Origin: Cryptomeria japonica
Taxonomy: Eukaryota; Streptophyta; Pinopsida; Cupressales; Cupressaceae
Direction of reading: 5' to 3'
DNA length: 64,000 bases
NCBI RefSeq assembly: GCF_030272615.1
Contig: NC_081414.1
Span: 333,295,427 to 333,359,426 of the forward strand
The position numbers were made by a program, and so were the translations under genes. Positions 31,352-42,799 of this stretch are shown in pieces (positions within the stretch are counted from its first letter, which is position 1; every line of letters begins with the position of its first letter). The notes beneath the pieces were generated by a model. It saw only the letters and a program-made list of their open reading frames with translations, was not told the origin of the DNA and did not search any database.

Positions 31352-31642
31352 TGCATGGATTTGTCTTATGTATCCCAATCTTGTGCTCTTTACGAAGATT
31401 GTCAAATTCTACATAATAACTCACTATTTTTTGGTTCTCAAACACTTAATCTTACTACATGTTTGATTATCAACCAAGGCTTTAAATTCTATAAATGCAT
31501 TAAAAAATTTAAACTTACTCCTAAGAAAATAAATCAATGTCCTGTTACAAATATGTGCTTTGTTGTCATTAATGTCAAATTAAGGGGTTTGGATATGTTT
31601 TGGTCTAAACATATATTGTGTGGGATTCAATATTGAATTATT

Positions 31643-33061
31643 TGTTGAAGCATTTGTAGTTACGCTTTTGTACCGGTTGTTGTGATTATGTTTGTACCAG
31701 AGGTTGTTATGATTGGTTTCTATGGATCAGATGTAGATAGGTTGCATTGACAGTTGTTCCAATTGATATCATCTTTATCTATTTGGTACGGGTGTTGCCT
31801 ATTTTGGTCTGGACTCTTTCATTTATGTAATTAATTAACTGGTATATGTGTTTGGGTTTAGAAACAACATATATTTATTGGTCTGGTGATTGCATATGAT
31901 GTATCCTTTTGGTTTAATATTTCTCATTGGATGTTCATTTAGTTTCAATTTATGTTTCATATTTTCATGAGGGCTTCACTTAGTGAACCTAGGTTATAGC
32001 ACGTGCATTCATGGCATACTAAAGATTCCCCCTATATTCAAAAAATATTGCCCTAAACTCTTTTTTTGTCACCCCCTCCCAATACACATCCCAAATTAAA
32101 AGCCCTCCTATTTTCACCAAATATTCTATTTTTTTCATAGCCGGAATTAAAAACCTCCCTATTTTCACCGATAGGAAATATATTGCACCCTCATTTTTGG
32201 GATATTAAACCCCCCAATCTAAATGCATGTGATATAATATTTCCTAGCTAGTGAAGCCCTCGGGCATATTTTATATTTTGGTCTGGTTGCATATCTTAGG
32301 TTAGAAATGTGTATACACATTACAGTCTTTCTTTTGGCAACTTGGTGAGAATATTTTTAATTCCATTTTGGTATATATGCATGATTATTTGTTGAAAAGA
32401 ATAGATGAGTCAGATGCAAGTAAGTTTTGATAATAATGAATATGTGAGATATGTGTGTGGAACTCAGTAGTGAGTATGTGTGACTTGATGTAAGATGTCG
32501 ATGTGATTTGAGTTGTTGTGTTAGATGGTATTGCAGTACGGAAGTGATAGTAGATGTAGATGTAGTAATTCGAAAGATCTTACGGTACAAATATTTTAAT
32601 AAGGTTAGAGATTATTCTTTAATAATGATTGTAATCAACATATAATAATGCTTTTATTCATACAATTCTTTTCTTGAAAATTGTAAATCTGTATCCTGCC
32701 CTATTGTAGTTAGCTTCAGGTTTGTAAGTCCTCTTTTCTATCTTGCCCCAAGAGTAGTTAGCCTTGGTCTGTAAGTATGAAGCAGTGAGATCTCTCTTTT
32801 GTAAACATTTTTATATAGTGGATTATCTTGTGAGTTAGCATTCACCATGGTTTTTCCTGGTTTTTCCCAGTTCATGTTTTCTATGTATAAAATATTGGTG
32901 TTCTTGTGTGGATCATTTATGATGATCTTGTTAAAGCTCTTTGATGGGCATATCTAGAATTGACTATTTAATATAAGTTTGCAGTCCAAAATTTTATTTT
33001 ATGTTGATTCACCGCCCCCCCCCTCTCCCCCTACCCCCTCTCAGCATCTAGTGTGTGTTCA
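31643..33061 (+). repeat. copia-type LTR or solo LTR, older, with a MITE inside
   Basis: The 3' end has the same signature block as the LTRs of 1, A, B and D: CACCATGGTTTTTCC...TTTTTCCCAG near 32850 and GATTCACC, a C-tract and CTCTCAGCATCTA at 33005-33050. It ends GTGTTCA. A possible start is TGTTGAAGC at 31643. No matching TSD is seen (TTATT against AAATG), so the boundaries are uncertain. The MITE at 31966-32264 is inside. Confidence 0.5.
31966..32264. mobile_element. hAT-like MITE, copy 1 (299 bp)
   Basis: The perfect 12 bp terminal inverted repeats GAGGGCTTCACT and AGTGAAGCCCTC lie three bases inside each end. An exact 8 bp duplication CATATTTT flanks it (31958-31965 and 32265-32272). 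No reading frame. About 300 bp length, TIRs and 8 bp TSD are what hAT-derived MITEs show. Copy 2 is at 52919-53215 in the same orientation. Confidence 0.85.
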
Positions 33062-33988
33062 AAATGTCATTCTACTGTAATAAACAATGAATGAAACAAA
33101 ATATATAAAATTTGATAATGAAGGAACATTAACAAGGATAAACACAAGTAAATGAAGATATTCTGAAACCTCATAAGAATTATGAGAACTATTGGTGTTT
33201 TTCAACTGAGATTCCTATAACCCTCAAAAGACTAACCTTTTTCTTATGCTCAAGGATTATTAAGCTAGTTGCCAATGAACAGGGCTCAACCCTAAGATTA
33301 ATGTCTTCTACACTTTTGGCTCTACAAACCAATGGGGTAGCCTTACAACAACATCTTATGATTATAACCCTTAAAATTGGTATTGCTTTTAGTAAATTTA
33401 TTCTCTTTGATGACACCCAAAGCTCATGATATAATCCATTTAGACTAGATCCTTTGGATTTAATTCCTTCTAGAGCAAAAGAATATTCAAATCCTAATCT
33501 AAAACTAAACTAAAAGTAAATGATATTTTTTTATTTTAATTTGAAGAAATGCTCTGAAAAACACTAACCTTAAAGATCCTATAGACCATTTCCTTATTGG
33601 GCAGTAGAGTTATATCAAAACATCATCATCTACCTTTGCTACACAAAGATTTCAATCCCTTGGGCAAATATATTTATTGTGTGACATTAATTCCCCCATT
33701 ACTGCTTGAAATGCAACTCTTCTTTAAATCATTAACAATCATATTCAATTCCCTATTTCTTGATCAAAGAATTTTAACCATTCTATTAGAAAGGAGAAAA
33801 AATAAACTAAGACATAATGATTAAATAATGTATGAAGGAATTGTCTCTAAATTAAGAGGATGTGATTTAAAATGGAATAAATAATAGAGCTAAATAATGG
33901 TAAATTAATGGATTGTGAATTAAGTATGTGAGAGTTATACTTTGAATGGTAACTTCTATATAATTGATAAATTAAAAATCTAATTCAT
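33062..33988. other. AT-rich spacer, no gene seen
   Basis: About 930 bp between the LTR and the inferred LINE start. I see no coding pattern. The last bases AAAAATCTAATTCAT form the probable left LINE target duplication. Confidence 0.5.
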
Positions 33989-34015
33989 GGATGATGACCT
34001 ATTAAATAAAAATCT

Positions 34016-34184
34016 ACATTTTCAAATATTAAACATTATTTTGAATACAAAGTATTATTGGGCTCTACAACCCAAATGGCCCACGTTTCTAGGGATGACC
34101 CCTACACATTTTCAAATATTAAAAATTATTTTGAATAAAAAGTGTTATTGGGATCTACAACCCAAATGACCCACGTTTCTAGGG
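34016..34184 (+). repeat. 90 bp tandem duplication in LINE 5' region
   Basis: The unit starting ACATTTTCAAATATTA is at 34016 and again at 34106, with only a few changes (for example AATGGCCCACG against AATGACCCACG). It lies just inside the inferred LINE 5' end, where plant and animal LINEs may have repeated promoter monomers. Confidence 0.8.
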
Positions 34185-34208
34185 TTTTCCCCATTGTAGG
34201 GGTCATCC
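34093..34208. repeat. 14 bp perfect inverted repeat in LINE 5' region
   Basis: GGATGACCCCTACA (34093-34106) and TGTAGGGGTCATCC (34195-34208) are perfect complements 88 bp apart. Confidence 0.8.
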
Positions 34209-34345
34209 AAGCCAAGTTGTGGAGGAGGGCATACAACCTCCTCCACGCAAGTAATCTAACTCTTCCCTTTCCTTGATTTTCTCTACATTTAATGTTGGTT
34301 CATGTTGGTGTTATTGTCATTTAGTTTGTGTGTAAGGGTTGGTAG

Positions 34346-35414
34346 ATGTGTCTAAATAGATGGAATTTTCCCTTAGAGGGATTTATTTCAAGTGACCATG
34401 CCATTAATCTAGAGGATGCCAGTATGAGTGACTCTAAATCGTTCAAGTCAATGCATATTGATTCCCCATTCTCTATCTCTAATTCTATGAAGTTCGACAT
34501 GAGTGTCTCTACCCTTTCCAAAGATAATGGTGAATCAAGAGGAGGAGGTAAGCAGGCTACCCTTTTTTTTCTAGCCTTTACATAGCTCCTATTTTAGATA
34601 TGATTAATTCTTTGAACAATTAAAAATATTGATTAAAGAATATTATTTTATTTCTCATGGTTGTGGATACTGCTAAATGCCTAGCTCGCAAGTATCTTGA
34701 TGAATGGTTAAAAAATATATGGATTAGGAAGCTAGTCATTTTTCCTTTTGTAGAATGATTCAAAGAGGATTGTTTATTATCTTCGTTAATTATACTAAAT
34801 CTTAGGTGGCAGTATTCGAGAAACTGTATTAGTCCATTGCAAAATGCACTTTTAGGGCCCTTAAGTAGTCACCCAATGTTGTTAGTGATGAAATTTTAGC
34901 CCTTTCTTGCCCTAGGTGGATCATTTTAAAGAACCTCCCCACCTATTGTGGAATTTTATCCCCCAAATGTTAGAATCCATCAGGGAAGTTCTTAGGGTGG
35001 ATAATACCCACTCCTTGGTTCCCCACATGGGTGATAGAGTAATAATTACAATCAACCTAAGAAAAGATCTTCCCAGGTTTGTTGAAATCAACATCCACAA
35101 ATATCTCATGGTATATGTTGTTGATACCCTCATTGGGATTAATTCTTGCTTCCTTTACGCAAGGCCACAACTAACTCCAATAGCAATTCCATTGGTAATA
35201 ACCCCATGCACTCCAGGACTGAGCCTACCCTTCCTCTATAGACTCTACCCAATTATGCAGATGATGCACAAGGGCCTATTTTGCAGTGCCTAGATTTCTT
35301 TGAGGCATTGAAGGTTGCAATTATCACTCCATCTACTAGCCTTTGTATCCTCAATTAGTCTGCTAAATCTGGGGAATTTAATGTCAACCTCTCCCCACCA
35401 TTTTGCCATCTTTG
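34346..35414 (+). pseudogene. LINE ORF1, N-terminal part, broken
   Basis: Scattered frames have the style of plant LINE ORF1 (DUF4283-like domain then knuckle). The clearest stretch is about 34916-35170: text equivalent to 'W..LKNLP', then MLESIREVLRVDNTHSLV and KDLPRFVEINIHKYLMVYVV. Stops and frameshifts are frequent. It is interrupted at 35414 by element D and continues at 42800. The role of such proteins is RNA binding in the LINE particle. Confidence 0.5.
35410..35414. repeat. target-site duplication CTTTG of element D (left)
   Basis: CTTTG directly precedes the left LTR; the same bases follow the right LTR at 42795-42799. Confidence 0.9.
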
Positions 35415-36891
35415 TGTTGGCATTATGTGAACCGACATGAGAACATAATGACATTGTATGTTGTCATTGATGTCAATATGTTGAAGAGGTGAGAACCAGC
35501 ATATGTGAGAACTGGTGTATCACTGTGAACCGGCATTTTGTGTCAAAGTGAAGTGGTGTGTTTGTTCAAGGTGAACCGGCATATGGTTATGGGAACTAGC
35601 ACATGGAAGCATTGTATGACTACCGGTTGGTAGTTTCAACTTCAGGGTTTCCAGTTGAAGTGCTTCAAGCCTGTGTGGCTCAACTGGGGACTTTATGTGA
35701 TGAGTTAGCATGGTAACAAAGAACAGATCATGTTGCCATGTAAGCCTTGTGCACGTGAAGGATCTTGCATGAAGGAGATTGTTCCTATCTACCTCGGGAA
35801 TGTGCAAAGTCTGTAAAATGATGATAATGTGTGATGGGTTATCAGCCGCCATGAAATCGATGGAAATGGACAATGGAGAATGTCTTGAGATTGGATCAAG
35901 AACTGTTGCATTTAATGCAGTGTGCTCAACAGTCAGGATTGAACTATTTGAATTCCTTAACGTAACAAGTTTTAGGGTTTAGGGTTTATGCTACCAACCT
36001 ATCTGTTTTCCTATAAGGTAGATGTTGTGATTCTTTCTGAGGTTGTTGGCAAAAGTTGTGTGTGTGTGTCCAAGAGAAGGGATATGTGATTCTTGCCAGA
36101 CCAAAAGGAGAGAAGTGATACCTGCAGAGTGTAAGTGCAGAAGGTGAAGAGGAGCTTAAGCAGATCTACATTGGCATTGAGTGTTATTACCAGATCATTG
36201 TAATACCTGTTGATCTCTAACCACTTCAACAGTTGAGAAATCCCTTAACAGGGTAGCTTTAATAGGCTTGTTGTAAATCCTTTAATAGGGTGACTCAAAA
36301 CCATTGAGTTCTTGAAATCCTCTAACAAGGTTTAACCCTTAACTAGGTATTCTAGCCATCCCTTAACCAAGTGATCCCTAACAGGATTGGTTCCTAACAG
36401 AACCTATTGTATCAATCTTTAATCAGACAAGGCTCCTAATAGAGTGGACTACTATAGAGTTCAAAAACAAGCTTGTGGGTATTCATCCCCACCGTGGTTT
36501 TTCCCTGTTGGGTTTCCACGTGAAAAAAAATGTGTGTTATGTGTGATGTCTTCTTCATGTGATGCTTTGTTGTTTTCTGTCAAGCGGTGAATCTTGTTGA
36601 TCTAGTTGCTCATATGTATATCTTTGATGGTAGATTACCTGTTCATGCATTAGGGTGAAAAGGAAATGAAGTATTAGATTGTATGAGAAGATAAGTGTCA
36701 GCCGGTTTATGCTTGTCTCAGTTATTCTGGGTTTTGCTGGTTGTACTCTATTTGAGGACCGGTGTCACTATTTGTCTGTCAATGCACAGTGTCTGTAGAC
36801 AAACCGGTTCAAGAGTGTGTTTTTGTCTGTACTAATTCACCCCCCCCTCTCAGTACTAGTTGGGTACTACTAGTTCATCATTATGTTATCA
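35415..36891 (+). repeat. 5' LTR of element D (1477 bp)
   Basis: It starts TGTTGGCATTATG and ends TGTTATCA. Repeated GAACCGGCAT-like motifs lie at 35428-35590. TTTAGGGTTTAGGG is at about 35970, followed by TATA-like CCTATAAGG at 36010-36018. A run of CC-x-GTTAA-x-GG units is at 36235-36450, GTGGTTTTTCCC..GGGTTTCCACGTG at about 36490-36525, and the C-tract at 36838-36850. Confidence 0.93.
36010..36018 (+). promoter_or_regulatory. possible LTR TATA element of D
   Basis: CCTATAAGG follows a telo-box-like TTTAGGGTTTAGGG by about 25 bp. Both are also present in the other LTR of D (41855-41905) and in B. This is the best candidate for the RNA polymerase II start region, which would lie about 30 bp downstream. 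Inference from motif and position only. Confidence 0.4.
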
Positions 36892-36893
36892 AT

Positions 36894-36905
36894 TGGTATC
36901 AGAGC
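36894..36905 (+). other. primer-binding site of element D
   Basis: TGGTATCAGAGC lies two bases after the LTR, matching initiator-Met tRNA priming. Confidence 0.92.
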
Positions 36906-36962
36906 ATCCTCCAGGTCCTCTATGTTATAAGCTTAACCGCTTGAGGTAAATATCCCAGTCTA

Positions 36963-39900
36963 ATGATGAAGGGGGAAGGTCCAAAGTTTAACAGAGAAAG
37001 TTTTAGTATATGGAAAGACAGGATGAAGATATACATCAGAAGCATGGGTGCTCAACACTGGAGCTATGTTGAGAATGCCTATGTTGCCCCTACCGGTACT
37101 CTCACTGATGACCAAAAGAGAGAGATACAGGAGAATGGGCAAGTCATGGAAGCCCTAATTAGTAGTTAATCTGACATTGAGTTTATTGATGTCCAAGATA
37201 AGGAAAATCCCAAAGAGGTATGGGATACTCTTGAAAATATCTATGGTGGTGATGAGCATGTAAAACAAGCTAAGGAAGAAAGCCTTAGAGGGAAGTTTGA
37301 AGATATGCAGATGGTTGAAGGTGAGACCATTCAACAGTATGGAATAAGAATCGAAACCATTGTTGGAGATATCAAGAGTGCAGGTGGTAAAATAGAAGAT
37401 TCCACTATGGTAAGCAAAGTCCTAAGATCCCTATTGCCAGTCTATGCAATAAGGGTTGCTGCTATTCAAGAGTTGAGATCAATAGACAAGACTAAGGTAT
37501 CCCTAGACTCCATCATTGCAAAGTTGATAGCCTATGAGCTAAATAGTTTTGATGACAGTGTACAAAAGACTAAATCAGCTTTTAAAGCTTCTGCATTACC
37601 ATCCAGAAAAGGAAAAGAAGCTAGCACTAGTGGTGAACCAAGACAGAGCAGAGAAATGGATGATGAGGAGATTCTGATGGCATTTGAAGCTCTCCTTGCC
37701 AGGAAACTTCCTAAAGAAACTAGCAAATACAAAGGTAAGCTACCTTTGAAATGATTTTCCTATAACCGGATAGGACATATTGATGTCAACTATCCTAATG
37801 GTGACAACAAGGACAAACCGAAAAGGTTCAATAAATTCAAAGGAGGAAACCGGAGAAACTGTTTTGTGGCAATTGATGAAGGTATCACAAATGAGGAATC
37901 AGAGGATGAAGAAAATGAAGATATTGTGTTTGTTGTTGTCAAGGAAGATGTGTCAAACAAGAAAGCTCTTGTCTCCCGGTTTGATAATTCCAATGAGTGG
38001 ATCATTGACAATGGTTGTTCTCACCATATGACTGGTGACCGGAGCAAGTTTCTATCCTTGGAAGAGTATGATGGTGGTGTGGTTCACTTTGGCAATGATG
38101 CACCATGCATGGTCACAAGTAGAGGGTCTATCTCTTTAAATGGAAAGAGTAGTGCTGACAATGTGTATTGGGTTGATGGTCTCAAACACAACCTTCTAAG
38201 TGTTGCCCAGTTGAATGATAGTGGCCTCACTCTGGAATTCAAGAATGGAGTTTGCAGAATCAAAGGAAAGAATGGTGAATTGGTGGCCACCGGCATGCAG
38301 ACCAAAGGTAACCTATTTCAGCTAAATGCAAATATAAGTACATGTCTTATGGCTAAATTTGATGATAGCTGGATACGGAATAGGAGACTCTGCCATGTAA
38401 ACTTTGATAACATTGTGAAGGCTAGTAAGATCAAGGCAGTTAGAGGGTTGTCGGTGCTAAGCAAACCAGATAATACCTTGTGCAGAGAGTGTCAATTGGG
38501 GAAAATGTCTTCCTCAACCTTTAAAGGTAAATCTTTCACTATTGACAACTTGCTTGATCTTGTGCATACTGATTTGTGTGGTCCTATGAAAACTAGAAGT
38601 GTGCAGGGTGATAGGTACTTCATGATTCTCACTGATGACTGCTCAAGAATGATGTGGGTCACATTCTTGAAAGACAAGTCTGAAGCCTTTGTAAAGTTCA
38701 AAGCTTTTAGAGCATTAGTGGAGAAGGAAAGCGGTAAAAGGATCAAGTGCCTGAGAACTGATCAAGGAGGGGAATTCACTTCCGGTGAATTCAACAAGTA
38801 CTGTGAAGAACATGGCATCAAGAGGCAACTGTCTGCCGCCCGGACTCCATAGTAGAATGGCCTAGCAGAGAGGAATAACCTGACTGTAGTTGAAGCAGCT
38901 AGAACCATGTTGATTCAAGGAAAGGTAGCTCACATCTTTTGGAGAGAAGCGGTGAGCATTGCAGTCTACACAATGAACCGGGTACTCATCAAGAAAGGTA
39001 AGGATAAAACTCCTTATGAGTATTGGACCGGTAAGACACCTGTGGTTAGCTAATTTAGAGTGTTTGGTAGCAAATGTTACATCAAGAGGAATGAACACTA
39101 GAGCAAATTTGATGTGAAATGTGATGAGGGAATATTCTTAGGATATTCCACCAAGAGCAAAGCTCTCAAGTGTTTCAACAATAGGACTCAGAGAATTATG
39201 GAAAGCATCAATGTAAGAGTTGATGAAACCTCTGAGAAAACTGAAGAAACTGATAGTGAGCAAGCGGTAAATGAATTGGTTGTAACATTCTAGGAACCGG
39301 TTGTCAGTCAACCAAGTACTAGTAATAGTGTTCCTACACCAATAGATGTAGATACTGATATTGATGGAGATGAGGATGAAGAAGAAAAGCAAGAGGAATC
39401 CATTAAGACCATTCCTCAGTATGTCAAGCTAAATCATGATCCTAAGCAGATCGTAGGAGATAAGGATGCAGGAATCCTTACAAGAAGAAAGGTCAGAGAA
39501 AACTCATGTATGATCTCTGAATTTGAGCCTAAATCATTCAAAGAGGACCATAAAGATAAAGACTAGATCAAGGCAATGGAAGAGGAACTTGACCAGATAG
39601 AGAAAAATGGTACATGGTCTTTGGTACCCAGATCGGAGCATAAAAATGTCATTGGTACCAAATGGGTTTTCAGAAATAAGCTAAATGAGGATGGCATAGT
39701 GATTAGGAACAAAGTTAGATTGGTGTGCAAAGGATATGCTCAAGAAGAAGACTATGGAGAAACCTTTGCTCCTGTAGCCAGATTGGAAGGAGTCTGTATG
39801 CTTCTTGCATATGTAGCTTTTAAAGGTTTCAAAGTATATCAAATGGATGTAAAATCTGCATTCCTAAATGGAGTACATGAAGAGGAGGTGTATATTGAGC

Positions 39901-41054
39901 AACCAGATGGGTTTGCCCTATCTGAAGACAGTGACATGGTATGTAGGCTACATAAAGCCTTATATGGTCTAAAGCAGGCACCTAGAGCATGGTATGAACG
40001 TCTGCATTCCCATCTTGTGAAGATTGGATTTGAGAGAACAAGTGCAGATAGCAATATCTAATTGAAGTTTGAAGGTGATCAGATCCTGATTTGTGAGGTA
40101 TTTTTTGATGACATTATCTTTGGTGGAGATGAAAGAATGAGTCATGAGTTTGATGATGAGATGAAGAAAGAGTTTGAGATGTCACTCATAGGGGAGATTA
40201 AATTCTTCATTGGACTATAGATCCAGCAGATGAAACAAGGAATCTTTATCACTCAGTCCAAGTATGTCAAAGAGGTGTTGAAGACCTTTGGCATGGAAGA
40301 TAGCAAACCGGTTGGTACTCCGATGGTGACCGGTTGTAAACTATCCAAAGAAGATGACTCGACATTGGTCGATGAGAAGGAATACCGATCAATGATTGGT
40401 AAGTTGCATTATGTAGTGCATAGCAGACCGGATATTGCACATGCAGTTGGCATTACTGCAAGATTCCAGAAAAACCCAAGAGAATCCCACTTGGTTGCAG
40501 TCAAGTGGATTCTCAGGTATCTGAAGGGAACTATTGACTATGGATTGTGGTATCCATATAGTAAGGATTTCAACTTGAAAGTATACATAGATGCTGATTG
40601 GGCAGACAATATAGATGATCGGAAAAGCACAACCGGTGGTGCATTCTTTCTCGATGGTAGACTGGTCTCATGGATGAGCAAGAAGCAGAGTTGTATCTCT
40701 CAGTCTACAGCGGAAGCAGAGTATGTTGCAACTTTTATGAACTGCACTCAAACAATTTGGATGAAGCATGTATTAAATGGCTTCAAAGTTCCTGTATCTA
40801 AACCGGTAAGTATATTTTGTGACAATACTAGTGCAATTAATATCTCCAAGAATTCGGTTTTACATTCTAGAACCAAGCACTTTGAGCTTAAGTATCATTT
40901 CTTGAGGGAAAAGGTTCAGAACAAAGAGATTGCACTGGAACATGTTTCCAGTCAGGAGCAATTAGCAGACATATTCACCAAGCCTCTCCCAAAGGCTACA
41001 TTTATGTACTTAAGAGGTGAATTAGGGGTGTTGCCCCTTCAGGAGGTAAACTAA
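36963..41054 (+). pseudogene. gag-pol: element D gag-pol polyprotein, ten in-frame stops
   Basis: 1363 codons in one frame. Gag is codons 1 to about 262. The knuckle at 264-277 has lost its cysteines. Protease at about 346-351 reads WIIDNG where B has DSG. GAG-pre-integrase has CRECQLGK (about 507-512) but the first His region is altered. Integrase has D536, D599 and E635, a D-D-35-E spacing. RT carries [22 protein letters not shown] and a FFDD active site. RNase H has DADWADN, TAEAEYVA and HSRTKHFELKYHFL. Stops start at 37167 TAA, 37752 TGA, 38850 and 38853 TAG, 39051 TAA, 39099, 39291 and 39564 TAG, 40059 TAA and 40218 TAG. The stop at 39564 is shared with B. Confidence 0.93.
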
Positions 41055-41287
41055 AGGTATATGCTCCACATCACTTAGGTATTGCATAGTCAAATTTTTC
41101 TTCAAGATTGATGTGTTGAAGGAGGCTACTCCTTAGGGGGAGTAGCATAATGGAACAAGGAAGCTTGTGCCTCTACTTTGGCATTGTTGTTAAAGGGGGA
41201 GAAGATGTGAAGCAGAGAAGATATCTATAGAAATTTGGGGAGAAGATGTGAAGCGGAGAGATATCTTTGTATATTGCCATCAATGTC
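41055..41287 (+). other. 3' untranslated region of element D
   Basis: It holds several AGGGGGAG runs (about 41135, 41195) before the true PPT, and two similar GAAGATGTGAAGC..AGAGATATCT stretches (41202 and 41245). No coding sequence. Confidence 0.7.
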
Positions 41288-41299
41288 AAAGGGGGAGAT
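41288..41299 (+). other. polypurine tract of element D
   Basis: AAAGGGGGAGAT abuts the 3' LTR start; identical to that of element B. Confidence 0.9.
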
Positions 41300-42794
41300 T
41301 GTTGGCATTATGTGAACCGGCATGAGAACATAATGACATTGTATGTTGTCATTGATGTCAATATGCTGAAGAGGTGAGAACCGGCATATGTGAGAACCGA
41401 TGTATCACTGTGAACCGACATTTTGTGTCAAAGTGAAGCAGTGTGTTTGTTCAAGGTGAACTAGCATATGGTTATGGGAATTGGCACATGGAAGCGTTGT
41501 ATGACTACCGGTTGGTAGTCTCAACTTCAAGGTTTCCAGTTGAAGTGCTTCAAGCCTATGTGGCTCAACCGGTGACTTTGTGTGATAATTTAGCACGGTA
41601 ACGAAGAACAAATCATGTTGCCACGTAAGCCTTGTGAGTGTGAAGGATCTTGCATGAAGGAGATTGTTCCTATCTACCTCGGGAATGTCTAAAGTCTATA
41701 AAATGGTGATAATGTGTGATGGGTTATCAGCCGCCATGAAATCGGTGGAAATGGACGATGGAGAATGTCTTGAGATTGGATCAAGAACTGTTACATTTAA
41801 TGCAGTGTGCTCAATGGTCAGGATTGAACCGTTTGAATTCCTTAACATAATAGGTTTTAGGGTTTAGGGTTTATGCTACCGACCTATCTATTTTCCTATA
41901 AGGTCGATGTTGTGATTCTTTCTGAGGTTGTTGGCAAAAGTTGTGTATGTGTATCCAAGAGAAGGGATACGTGATTCTTGCCAGACCAAAAGGAGAGAAG
42001 TGATACCTACAGAGTGTAAGTACAGAAGGTGAAGAGGAGCTTAAGCGGATCTGCATTGGCATTGAGTGTTATTACCAGATCATTGTAATACCTGTTGATC
42101 TCTAACCACTTCAACAATTGAGAAATCCCTTAACAGGGTAGCTTTAACAGGCTTGTTGTAAATCCTTTAACAGGGTGACTCAAACCATTGAGTTCTTGAA
42201 ATCCTCTAACAAGGTAACCTTTAACAAGGTTTAACCCTTAACCGGGTATTCTAGCCATCCCTTAACTGGGTGATCCCTAACAGGATCGGTTCCTTACATA
42301 ACCTATTGTATCAGTCTTTAACCGGACAAGGCTCCTAACAGAGCGGACTACTAAAGAGTTCAAAAACAAGCTTGTGGGTATTCATCCCCACCGTGGTTTT
42401 TCCCTGTTGGGTTTCCACGTGAAAAAAATATGTGTGTTATGTGTGATGCCTTCTTCATGTGATGCTTTGTTGTTTTCTATCAAGCAATGAATCTTGTTGA
42501 TCTAGTTGCTCATATGTATATCTTTGATGGTAGATTACCTGTTCATGCATTAGGGTGAAAAGGAAATGAAGTGTTAGATTGTATGAGAAGATAAGTGTCA
42601 GTCGGTTTATGCTTGTCTCAGTTATTCTAGGTTTTTCCAGTTGTACTTTGTTTGAGGACCGGTGTCACTATTTGTCTGTCAATGCACAGTGTATGTAGAC
42701 AAACCAGTTCAAGAGTGTGTTTTTGTCTGTAATGATTCAGTCCCCCCCCCTCTCAGTACCGGTTGGGTACTACTCCTTCATCATTGTGTTATCA
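41300..42794 (+). repeat. 3' LTR of element D (1495 bp)
   Basis: It aligns end to end with 35415-36891, with scattered mostly transition differences and a short extra CCTTTAACAAGG unit near 42215. It ends TGTTATCA, followed by CTTTG. Confidence 0.93.
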
Positions 42795-42799
42795 CTTTG

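Larger units (their letters stand above)
35415..42794 (+). mobile_element. element D: full-length Ty1/copia retrotransposon
   Basis: The LTRs are 35415-36891 and 41300-42794, PBS 36894-36905, gag-pol 36963-41054, PPT 41288-41299, TSD CTTTG. It lies inside the LINE ORF1. It is the same family as element B (opposite strand). The whole gag-pol is in one frame without indels, unlike B, but has ten in-frame stops. Confidence 0.95.
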
